From Petunia secreta (Eukaryota; Streptophyta; Magnoliopsida; Solanales; Solanaceae), in the NCBI GenBank assembly GCA_029990175.1, contig JARKIP010000064.1, forward strand, positions 15,580,001 through 15,644,000: a stretch of DNA of 64,000 nt. The letters run 5' to 3'. Below, piece after piece: positions 24,111 through 34,249 of the stretch; the stretch's first letter is position 1, and each line of letters starts with the position of its first letter. Both the position numbers and the translations under genes were made by a program. Under the pieces are notes generated by a model that made no database searches, was not told the origin of the DNA, and saw only the letters and a list, made by a program, of their open reading frames with translations.

Positions 24111-25309
24111 CCTTATATATGAGTAGATTTGATTCTTCCGATAGATCTGGAAATGGTTTATCTTATCATATTTCCATGGTTTTCGGGGATGTCGTTTATA
24201 TTAAGAATATGTTGAGGTAGAAGGGTGAGCTTCTGGTATGATCTATTCCTGGCATTTGTGATGATCCTATTAGTTTATATGGTTTAAATGTGAGAGATTT
24301 GTGAGTGAGTATCGGTATTGTTTGCTTGGCATCTTGTTTTGCCTCATTCTGTTATAGTGCTAAGTCAGTCTACCTCTCTCTTTGGAACTCAGTGTCGGTA
24401 GGATGATGGGATTCTTGTTCGTCACCATCAGGAAGTGTCATTGTTTCTTCCGGTATAAAGTGGTTAGTAAGTAATACTCGATCTATGTGTCTCCACTTAG
24501 TTCGAGACGCTAGTAGAGTCATGTTATTCTGCAAATTTGTCTCGGTATAAAAGGATTTTCTGGTAAATTATCGGAGTTTCCTTTTTATAGGAAGGTTAAA
24601 TTGACATAGATTTTGTTCCATAAAGCTCATTTAATGCTTATTTCTTCAATTGCGATTCTTGGGCTACTTTGACTCGTAAGTAGTCTAGCTTTGGTAGCCA
24701 AGCAAATAAAAAGATGAGCTTCCTGAAGCTCTAATTATTTCTATCCTCGGTCCATTTCCATTTCTTCTTCGTCTAGCACTAGTGAGCTTGGGCGGTTGGT
24801 AGCCGCTTGTGATGTTTCCTGTGTTAAGCCAGAGTACATGTTATTGTAGCCGGGTAAGCATATTATTGTTTTTCAAGGCTTCTAAGGGTAATAAAAGTAC
24901 CATCCATCAGGCGGTGGTATTTACGGCAAAGGTATGGAGTTGTGAACTCGAGAGTTGCAGCTGTTTGGCAACTCGAAAGGGTAGTTGGTAGCTTAGATCT
25001 GCCTACGTTCAGCTTTTAGATAAATCTTCTTTAGTCCAGCAGACTGTGCGGGGATGGTTATTCCTATTCAAATAGCTGCATGAGTTTGTGCTTTAAGTGG
25101 ATGAGTCTTCCTCCAAATACTGAATGGTAATACTAAATCTCTAAGGCGTTGATACCACTTTTGTCACGACCCAACCTAGGGCCAAGACAGAAACCTACAA
25201 TGAGTGTCGATCATTGCTAAATCCACTAATAATCTATTAATGCTAGAGACAAGCTAGCAACCTGATCATATATACGTACCTGTCTACTGAAAGCATAAGT
25301 CTGGAAAGA
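24111..25309. other. Unresolved retroelement-like DNA
   Basis: No intact frame. Near 25159 the sequence TTGTCACGACCCAACCTAG resembles the start of the TGTCACGACCC LTR class seen intact at 45101, so this is probably decayed gypsy LTR or polyprotein DNA. No boundaries could be set. Confidence 0.4.
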
Positions 25310-25640
25310 TGATACGACTTTAACTTACTGGCAATTAGAACACTGAGCCAAAAATTCTGCTATGTCACACTTCATTTCGTCCCACCAACAAAATCTGCTT
25401 AAGATCATGGTACATCTTAGTCGAACCTGGATGAACAGTGTATTTGGAGTAATGTGCCTCTATCATAATCTGTCCACGTAAATCTGCAACATCAGGAACA
25501 CAATGTCTATTTGTATACATGAGAACACCGTTAGTAGTAACCCTATAAAATTGAAATCTCAAACAACAAGCATTACCCAACTACTGTTTGTTCGAAAGAA
25601 CTTGTAACGGTTGCTACTTGACAGAATGAGGACAGTTGTG
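25310..25640 (-). pseudogene. Ty3/gypsy integrase zinc-finger remnant
   Basis: On the minus strand the frame contains NRHCVPDVADLRGQIMIEAH, then YTVHPGSTKMYHDLKQ. This is the HHCC region of plant gypsy integrases (VP...LR..I..EAH.S.Y..HPG.TKMY.DL). After LKQ the match moves to another frame, which reads FCWWDEMKCDIAEFLAQCSN, so a frameshift is visible. Reverse transcriptase and the DDE core were not found. Confidence 0.8.
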
Positions 25641-25740
25641 GGCTATTTATCATGCAATTTCTTCCATGGTTATAGTAGCAACTTGCATCGAAAATTACCA
25701 TGTGATATTTTATATTAGTATATCACTTTTTCCTTGATTC

Positions 25741-25852
25741 GAGGGTCTATCAGAAACTGCCTCTCCATCTTGGTGGGAATAAGGTCTGCGTACATCTCAC
25801 CCTCCTCAGACTTCATTGGTGGAATTACACTGGGTAAGTTGTTGTTGTTGTA
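25741..25852 (+). mobile_element. TS SINE-like 3' fragment
   Basis: GAGGGTCTATCAGAAACTGC, then CTCTCCATCTTGGTGGGAAT, AAGGTCTGCGTACATCTCAC and GGAATTACACTGGGTA. The fragment ends in a TTG repeat. This is the well-known 3' half of Solanaceae TS SINEs. The tRNA-derived 5' half was not recognised. The fragment is one of the stronger pointers to the plant family. Confidence 0.75.
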
Positions 25853-25914
25853 TATGTCTAGGAATATATTTGGATGAAGAGATTGCAAAGTGATATGATC
25901 TCTTTTTCTTTAAA

Positions 25915-26235
25915 TCCCATGTGCTTGCTATCTCTTATTTACTTTGGCCAAAGTGGAAGACCAAAGTAGCTTTTTCTTCTTTCAAATCCTATATACATTC
26001 CCACTTTGGTTTTTACTTTGGCAAATGTGATTTCTTTCTTCATTCTTATCCATTTGCTAGCTATCTCCAATTTACTTTGCCCAAAGTGGAAGGCCAAAGT
26101 AACTTTTCTTCTATTTCTACATGTCAATTCCACCTTTGCTAGTTTGTTTGCCCAAAGTGACTTTTCTTCTTCCATTGCTAGAAATCTCCCAAATAAAAAT
26201 ACTTTGGCAAAAGTGGCTTCTCTTTTCTCGCTTCT
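25915..26235. repeat. Degenerate tandem repeat with CCAAAGTGGAAG motif
   Basis: The phrases ACTTTGGCCAAAGTGGAAGA, CTTTGCCCAAAGTGGAAGGC, TTTGCCCAAAGTGAC and CTTTGGCAAAAGTGGC recur every 60-110 bp with ATC(T/C)...TTTACTTTG between them. The repeat explains overlapping open frames on both strands, so no gene is called. Confidence 0.6.
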
Positions 26236-26508
26236 TTATTTTTTATTTTTCCAAGTATTTCTTTTTCCTGCAAGAACTGTTAGAAAATATGTGAGAATAT
26301 GATATAAATTTTCATGTTTTATTTTAAAATAATTATTTTTATATTAAAAATACATGAATAATTTATATCAATCAGTGCATGCACGCGAGCCTGAATGATA
26401 CATGAATTGAGCTAATTGAAGTCATGCCATGACTATAACTAAGACGCTTCTCAGGAGGCAACTCGTGATTGTAATAGTATACAAGTAAAAATAGAAATAA
26501 AACAAAAT

Positions 26509-26510
<2 letters not shown>

Positions 26511-26545
<35 letters not shown>
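26511..26545. repeat. Poly(A) tract
   Basis: An A-run of about 35, possibly the tail of an inserted retroposon or the polypurine edge of the retroelement DNA that follows. No matching element was identified. Confidence 0.7.
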
Positions 26546-26547
<2 letters not shown>

Positions 26548-26559
26548 ATCTTTTGAAGG

Positions 26560-27990
26560 ATATTACTTTGTGAGTTTCTTTGTTTTGCAGGTTTCGACTG
26601 GTTTGAAGTCATAGTGTGGGGTGCTTGCAATCTCGTAAGATTGGTTGAGGATGTCCTGCTTGAGGGATGCCTGAGTACCTCGTGCCCTAAGGAAGCTTAC
26701 AATGATGTTCTTCAGGCTTAGAGCCCCAGGGAGTTTCTCTATCACCCTTAGTTTTATTTTTAATGCATTAAGGGCAATGCATGATTTTAAGTGTGGGGTG
26801 GGACTCTTCCTATTTGTATTAATAATCCCCTTTGGTTCTTCTTTGTGCATCGGTTATTTTCCAAATGAAGCAGTTTGAACCGAGTATAGGTAGATTTTTT
26901 TTACGATAAAAGTGTAGTAATTGGATGGTCTTGGTTCCACTTTGACTAGTTTTACATAGATACTTAATTTGGGGTATGTGAACTTTATGCATTTATTCTG
27001 GTAGGATCTATTTGCCTTGAGAAACGTTGACTGAATTGTTTGAAGTCTCTGACATGATGTTGACTTTAGATTTGCTTGAGAGTTTGCTTGTCTTTGCTTT
27101 GTTTGAGAGCTCGAATTGAGCCGTTTTGAGTAGGTTATGTGCCATGTGTGAGTAAGAGTTTTATTTTCTCCATGTTTAATACTTGATGTCTAGAACTTTC
27201 TCGGTGTGTGCACAAAGCGAAATGAGATATTTGCTCGGTTAGGAAGTGATATAGGCATTCCTTTCATAGCCAATTTATTTGAAGCTGCTGAATTAGATGT
27301 TTACCGGTAAAAATTTGACCCTAGCTAACCGTTTTGAGCATGTACCCTTTCTTTGATAGCTATTGGGATTCCTGTTTCTTGTGCTAAATACTTATGATTT
27401 GTACTTATGGTGTCATGAGCCTAAAAGGCTAGTTAATGAAGTAGGAAATTGTGGTTGTTGGAGGAAGACAAAAGGTGGTTCAGGTGGAGGCTATGTGGAG
27501 GGATTTACTATTATTAAAAAAGGAAAAATAAAGTGAAAGCTTGAAATGTTGTGCAATAACTGAGACATAAAAAAACCATTGTTAGAAAAAAAAAAAAAAG
27601 AGTAGTCCCTATCCTTAGCTTCTACCTTTACTTAATGAAAGAGATTGGCAAAAAGTTGACTCTGAGTTGGTAAAAGAAAGATTGGTTGGGAAGAAAAATC
27701 TTGAATTAATTGTGGTGTATTAAATTGCTTGGGGTGGTTAGTCACTATAACCTAAATATATCCTACTCGTTCCATTGCCTTTATTACAACCAAAAGAAGT
27801 CCTAGTTGATCTTAGTTGAGTAGATGTACATTAGTCGAGTCCCACACTAAGTGCAAGTTTATGGTACTTCTTGTGTTGCATATGAGTTCTTTTTTGAGAG
27901 GGAGTGTTTCATTTTTTTTTATGTGAACTTTCGTTCATGTTCATAGTCTTGTGTGAATTCCTTCATTAAATTTGGAATTTATTGTGAGGG
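26560..27990. mobile_element. Non-coding part of a large gypsy-type element, left half
   Basis: No gene. The text resembles the long non-coding 3' region of plant gypsy elements (Athila-like). Its continuation at 30734-31090 has CTCGAGGACGAGCAAAAGTC, then CAAGTGTGGAGTGGTGATG, a phrase seen in such LTR-proximal regions. The solo LTR at 27991-30728 splits it. Family assignment is tentative. Confidence 0.45.
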
Positions 27991-28844
27991 TGTTGAACCC
28001 CAAAAATTTATCCCGAAAAGGATAAATTCCGGAATATCGACAGGATGGGCTAACTCTTTTGGAGTTTTTGGAGTCGCCACCCAATTTAAGGAAAACAGGA
28101 AACCAAATTAACAAATGCGTGCAAAACTCCGTTTTTATAAAAAAAGACGGTCTTTCTTTCAGAGATTCTAAAGGTAAGAGGTTTTATTAATTTCGGAAGA
28201 AGGTTTTTAAGGCACTTCTGAAATTCCGTGAAATACGGTTAATCCGACAGGTTTCCAAAATATTTGCAAAATATGCTTTTCTAGAAGATTTATCTAAAAT
28301 AATTAATTGAAATAAAACTTGTTTATGAAAAATATTTTAATTTTGCACGCATTTTGCTAATTTGCCCCAGTTTGCAATAAATTAAATAACGACTTCAAAA
28401 AATGAAAAGGATAATGCACATAAAGTAAAGCAATATACCAAGCAATCAAATATTATTGATAAATAAAGTATTTTACACATTTATTTGCATAAATATCCAA
28501 GGAAAGTAATGCGAAGTTTAAAGATAAAACCCGGGAAATGATCAACTCGCGGGAGCCTTGGATTTTCTAAAATTTCTAAGTCTTATTTCTGAGCGCTCGA
28601 GTCCGAATTCAATCCAAACGACTCCAATGCAACGGAAGTTAGCCAAAAAAGCGTTCCTGAATTGCTCGTGCCAAGATGTACCTCGCAATAAAATGGGAAT
28701 TTAAACTAAATTAGTTCGATAATAAAGTCTAATAATTAATAAAATAAAATAACAATAATAAAGTAATAATAATAATAATAACAATAAAATAAAAATATAT
28801 ATTTAATAATAATAATAATAGAATAAATAATAATAATAATAATA

Positions 28845-28919
<75 letters not shown>

Positions 28920-30728
28920 GTAAAGGGGGTGGTTTTTTTTGCAAAATTTTAGGCTCAGATTTGTATGGCGCGTCATGTAGAGGCTCGGGATTTGGTGCGG
29001 TTGAAAACACGGAGCCCGAGCCGTGTTGCCATGCCAAAGCACCAAACCACTACTCTATTCGACTTGTTTTGCATTAATTTCATACTTTCATCATCGCCTT
29101 TTGCTTTAGGGACACGGAAACGGGACGGTTCAAGTGTAGTATCATGTTCAAATCGATCCCGAGGCCTCAATACGTATATATGTATTTTTTCATTGGCCAA
29201 TATAGTATCGGTTGAATATCAGTCCATAGGTTCAAATCAATTATTTGATTATTTTCATCGACCAGTGTAGTATCAATTCAATATCAGTTACGCTTTATAT
29301 GTTCAAAATCCACTGATCATAACAGAGACCAAGTGATGGGTCAAACAATATTTCCTTAAAAAAAAATTCAGTGGAACCAGTGAAATGTGTAAGGCAAACG
29401 GAAGACCCAGTCACGATTCAGATCTGCAGCAAACAACCATAGCAGCAACAGGAAAACAATATACACAAGGACCAGTTACCAAATCAAAAGTCGAGCATCA
29501 ACCAAATAATCAAACTGTGAACGAGAGAATCAAAAGGGTAACGGTTGAACAAAAAAAACGTGAATAGATTCACGACATGAACGGGTGACAGAGTTCCAAC
29601 ACCGGCGACCAAAACTCCGGCCAAAATCTGGCAAGTAACAGCAGAACACAGTGAGGCAGGAGCGACACCAGCTTTGCCACAGCGGCGTCGCTGCAACTAA
29701 CCACCAATCAAGGGAAAAACACCCAACCTGATTCTGGTGTAACAACAACATCAAACTGAATAACAGCATAATCAAAGAGAAACTAGAATCACCATACGCT
29801 TCCAAAAAGATATAACGATTAAACCCAGACACGTGAACGAATCACTGAAACAAATGGGTAATCGCAAATCCAAATCCAAGTGATAATGATATGATTGTAA
29901 TAACAGTCGCGTAAGGTGGAGGAGCGACACCAGCTAGTAGCGGCGTCGCTACGACCCCACCCGTTTTGATTCAGATCCAATAACCAGTGAAAGAATCAAG
30001 GTTCAAACGGCGTTGAGTTTTCCATGGTGGTGATGGTGGTTCTACCACGGCGCTGCCTCCCCTTTCCCATCTCCCGACCTTTTAAGATTTTTCAATTCAC
30101 GGCATAAACATGTGGGTATGTGCGAGTTCCTATTAAGATTTTCAATTCACGAAATGAACCTTCCAGATCCCGTTCCCACTGGTTTTGGTTTTGTGTGTAG
30201 GGTTTTTTATGTGAGGGAATGAATAATGGATGTGGGTGTTTGTGAGTGGACTGTGTAGTGCCTTTTTCTTGTTTGTCTACTGATGGTTTTGGTAGGGAAG
30301 ATGAAGTGGAGAGGGTAGATGGGAGGGATGATGATAGGGGAATGGGGGAAGACCAAGGGAAGTGGGCACGGCTGATCTTTTCTTTTTATGGGTGTAGGGT
30401 TTTGGTATATGGGGGAGAAGGAAAATGGGTATGGGCTAAGATATGAAATGAGGGATGTATAGTGCCTATAAGGCTTTGCGGAAACAGGCCATAATTTAAT
30501 TTTAAGAACGATTTTATTCCTTTCTCTTTTAATTAAACTAATTAAACGCCATTATTACATGAATAAGCGGGCTTTAGGGTAAACAATGCAATTTGGCCTT
30601 TCGTCCAAAATCTCATTAATTCACATTAAGGGATTTTAATTAATTAAAATTTTTTATTTTAATAACATGATTTTTAATTAAATAATTTAGACCTTAATTA
30701 AAATCCGGGACAAAATTGGGTGTCAACT
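27991..30728. mobile_element. Large solo LTR (2.74 kb), Ty3/gypsy type
   Basis: The element starts TGTTGAACCCCAAAAATTTA and ends AATTGGGTGTCAACT. It is flanked by perfect 5-bp target duplications GAGGG (27986-27990 and 30729-30733). The leader GGAGTTTTTGGAGTCGCCAC is typical of long gypsy LTRs. Inside are a TTA microsatellite and two copies of GGAGCGACACCAGC...CGGCGTCGCT (29660 and 29920 regions). No polyprotein lies next to it, so LTR-LTR recombination probably removed the interior. Confidence 0.8.
28725..28919. repeat. (AAT)n microsatellite inside solo LTR
   Basis: About 190 bp dominated by AAT/TAA units, nearly perfect from 28825 to 28919. Long Leu- or Tyr-only open frames on the minus strand come from this repeat. 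Confidence 0.95.
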
Positions 30729-30733
30729 GAGGG

Positions 30734-31094
30734 CACATGATTTACGATAATCGAGCTCTTTTATTAGTCTCTTGAATAAAGTGAGTACTTGCATGACTTA
30801 TTGAGTGAGTCTGGAGTTGATGTGGAATAGAGTGAGTACTTGCATGACTATTACCCAAGTCATTGTGTGAGTTGTTTTGGTGTATCTTGAGTTCAAGGTA
30901 TAAGTTACTCGAGGACGAGCAAAAGTCCAAGTGTGGAGTGGTGATGTTTGGCTATTTTACATGTATTTTTTAGGGTGTGGTTACCGTGTTCTGATAATCA
31001 AGAGTTTATATGCAAAACTATCAAGATTTGATACTAATTGAGTTGTTTGGTGTAGGAATTGAACATGGTAAATTGAGGCAAAAGTACAAGTTTT
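30734..31094. mobile_element. Non-coding part of a large gypsy-type element, right half
   Basis: Continuation of the DNA left of the solo LTR. It contains GTTACTCGAGGACGAGC and AAGTCCAAGTGTGGAGTGG. No gene. A short degenerate direct repeat (GTGAGTACTTGCATGACT) occurs at 30780-30850. Confidence 0.45.
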
Positions 31095-32284
31095 GGCTTT
31101 AAGAGGAAGAAGAGATTAATGTATGTACTATATCGACAGCATGCACTGTATAAGAAATTGTTAAACCTACGTTCAAAAATATCAAAAAATGCAAAAACAG
31201 AAATGCATAAACAGTGTATATTGGATAACCCCGATTCCACAAGTTTCTTGTATTTCCTTAAGGATTCTAACCACCTCACTATTTCCCAAGGTTAACCGGT
31301 TGATTTATCCCAATATGAAACCGGATAACAGTTCTACGGTAGCGGCACTTCAAACTGTAGAACTCGGCAAACTAAAAGAAGGGGAGCAAATCACACGATA
31401 CTTAATGTTTTTTTTAGAGTAATGCAGAAGAAAGGGAGGAGAAGTCAGAAATTTTCTTGAGGAAAAAATCAGTTGAAGGGCACATATTAATAGGCAAAGG
31501 ATAGGCTGGAATGAAGAGATACAACATTTCAACTTGTGGCTGTTTAAGAAATCGTCCACACTAATGGTTGTCTTAAAACATAATGAAAAAATATTAACAC
31601 AGAGAAATGAATTCAGATTACCGTTACAAAAACATAATACTAAATATTAGTAATAAAATATTAATATTATTAAAAAATATTATTATTTCTTAATACATTT
31701 AGTTTTTGTTGGTCCAAAAAATTAAGTCAAACAATCATATCAATTGACTGAATCTGAAACTGAATCTGAATACGAAGTCGAGACGAGCGAGCGATGACGA
31801 CGGCGTGAGGTTCCCCTTTCTCTCAACCCTTTTAAGAGTTAGAAGAAGCACTTCTCTAATTAAACACAACAAAAATATTTTCCTCTACCAATATGGGAGA
31901 AAGTGTATTTCTTTTAAAAATGGAACCTTTTCACCCATTTCCATTCACACTCTTCATATTTCAAAAACCCAACAATCCCCCACATGAATGGAGAATGGCT
32001 ATATTGTTGAAATATGCATGACAGACTTGTGTGATTTGAAAGAAAGAATTAGTTGCATCAGGATAAGTAAGTTTCCCTTTGAACTTTCAGTAGTGAATAC
32101 TGAACATACATCGGATATACTCGGTCAATCGATAAATTTGATATTCTTTTTTTGCTTAGTACACGAATGATTGGATGAATGACTCCCAATTGTGAAAATC
32201 ATTCACCGTGATCCTAAGATTCTCCCATCTAGATGAATGGCTGCCCATTAAAAATCATTCACCGTGATCCTAAGATTCTCCCAC
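31095..32284 (-). mobile_element. Copia-type LTR remnant, minus orientation, copy 1
   Basis: Aligns with 37078-38064 in the same orientation. In the minus direction both contain GAGTT(T/C)(T/G)CCGAGTTCTAC, then TTTGAAGTGCCGCTACCG and a leader like that of the solo LTR at 54081. A TATA-like element, CTAATTAAACAC/CTATTTAAAC, is present. The block near 31970-31990 resembles the primer-site side of copia elements. The ends are not resolved. The unit is followed directly by an NSF-like fragment in both copies. Confidence 0.55.
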
Positions 32285-33020
32285 CTAGCTGCACAACAAG
32301 CCCATGCTCTTCCAAACATCGTCTTGTAGCATTGTTGTAAGCTGTCTGCATCATCGCCCCAAGGACAGCACCACTGAATCCTTTTGTCTCTCTTGGGGCA
32401 AATTATATGTGTATTACTCCCTCCGCACTTTAGATATACTTAGAGCAAATTTTTAAGGTATAAAAAAATACTAAAACTAACCTATGGTTTGAAGGTTCAC
32501 TCATGGATCTGGAATTCCAGCCCATTTCCATCTCTTGGACTTGATCTTCAATATATCAAGACGTCCATTATAATTTTGAAGACCTACATTCAAATACACC
32601 TCCAACCTCTCCAGCCTATAAAATAATAGAATATGTAAAATGAAACTAAAATACATTGGATAAATAGCAAGCAAATTTGTACCTCAACAACGCTTTATCG
32701 ATCTGTTCCAGATTATTTGAAGTCCATATATAAAGAATGTTTGTAATCCCACTATAGCCCTCGATCTAGTTATAAAAAAGAACTAGTTAGAAATAATGAG
32801 AAGCAAAGTATTGGGCGTAACAAAAGAGGAGAGGGATTGAGACAATTACCATTGTTAAAATTTGATTGACAATCCTATTGGGCGTAGGGTCATCTGAATT
32901 CTCTCCTCTTTCCTATATCAATAGCCAAAACTTTAAACATAACAGATGCTAAAAATTCAAAAAAAGCTTACCTTCGCAATTGAATCTAGCTCAATAAAGA
33001 CAATAGTGTGCAAAGGATTC
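32285..33020 (-). pseudogene. NSF-like AAA ATPase gene fragment, copy 2 (several exons)
   Basis: Minus-strand exons separated by introns read LHTIVFIELDSIAK (Walker B-like, but FIELD in place of F-DE-D), then ERGENSDDPTPNRIVNQILTMIEGYSGITNIL, here given only by its key parts. Next come NNLEQIDKALLR, RLEVYLNVGLQNYNGRLDIL, and a last exon with GADLGAMMQAAYNN...LEEHGL interrupted by changes. The order matches the D1 ATPase of N-ethylmaleimide-sensitive factor (vesicle fusion). No P-loop exon is present, and a stop occurs in IPDP*VNLQT. Non-functional as seen. Confidence 0.6.
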
Positions 33021-33114
33021 TGATCTCATATGTTATTACATGCCCAAGAACACCACATTAAAATAACATAAACACACTATATTATATAAACCACAACATA
33101 TTTCTAACTAGTTC

Positions 33115-33500
33115 TTTTTGATAACTAGATCGAGGGCTATAGTGGGATTACAAACGTTCTTTTGGCTGGGACTTCAAATAAGCTGGAACGGATCGACAAA
33201 GCATTGTTGAAGTACAAATTTACTTCCTCTATATCCAATATGTTTTAGTTTCTTCTATTATTTTATAGGCCGAAAAGGTTGGAGGTGCATTTGAAAGTAG
33301 GTCTTCTAAATTATATTGGACGTCTTGATATGTTGAAGATCAAGACCAAGAGATGGCAATGGGCTAGATTTCCCGATCAGGGAGTGAACCTTCAAACCAT
33401 ATGTTAGTTTTAGTATTTCTTTATACCTTAATACTTTGCTCTAAGTATATCTAAAGTGTTCAGGGAGTAATACATATATAATTTTCCCAAAAGAGAAGAA
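33115..33500 (+). pseudogene. NSF-like AAA ATPase gene fragment, copy 3 (inverted)
   Basis: Plus-strand copy of the exons seen on the minus strand at 32420-32775, including intron text. It reads REGYSGITNVLLAGTSNKLE, then IDKALL, RLEVHLKVGLLNYIGRLDML and KIKTKRWQWA. With copy 2 it forms a head-to-head inverted pair about 100-200 bp apart. It differs at scattered positions, so the inversion is not recent. Confidence 0.6.
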
Positions 33501-34249
33501 AGGATTCAGTAGTGCTCCCTAGACACACAAGAATATAAGGGACAAGTCAATTAGGAGCTCTACTAATCAATAACATACAAATCATAAACACTTAAATAGG
33601 AAGGTTAACAAGTTTCATTCATTAAAGCAATAATTCGAAATATATAAGTATTTGAGTAGTTCAATCAATCCTAGAATGGGTGAATTAGCCACTCATGTTC
33701 ATAACAATCATGCCAAAGTAATTCATGAATGAATAAACTACAAAAAGGAAGGAATAATTTACGAAAAACTCTTGTGTTTTTGAAGCCTCCAAAGCTCTAG
33801 CCTCCTTTTTGCTCCTTCTCAGGTTAAAAGTTCATAAAGGAGGCAAGAGAAGCTTTTATTCCCTATAGGAAAAATAAGCAAATAGTCCAAAAAGCTATTA
33901 GATTTTTTCCCAGAATTTCTGCTTCATGCTCGCATGCCACGAGGACTCAATTTCTTCAGACAATTCAGCTCGCGTGGTGCTCGCATATTCAGTCTAAAAA
34001 CGCTGCAAATTTTCTTCACTTCTAGGCAAGATCTCTATTTCTTCCCGGCAAGATCTCTATTTCTTCCCATGTTACTCACGTGGCATACGGATCACTTAAA
34101 ATATTTAATATCTTCAATTTAAGGTAGCCAAGAAAGTTGGTTCTTGTCTCTTGACACCCTTCTTCAGTTGCATAGCCGAGATGCTCCCCTCATTCAACTT
34201 CCCAGACAAAGTTCAAACCGTGCATGGTTTTGCCCCCATGATAAGTAAG
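33501..34249. other. No gene recognised
   Basis: Non-coding DNA between the NSF fragment and the copia polyprotein remnant. A direct repeat (CAAGATCTCTATTTCTTCCC) occurs near 34025-34068. It may be the untranslated leader of the copia element. Confidence 0.4.

Noticed and set aside
25921..26302. Overlapping frames on both strands as small genes
   Set aside because: They follow the degenerate CCAAAGTGGAAG tandem repeat and have no recognisable domain.
28729..29045. Poly-Leu or poly-Tyr protein on the minus strand
   Set aside because: A translation of the AAT microsatellite inside a solo LTR.
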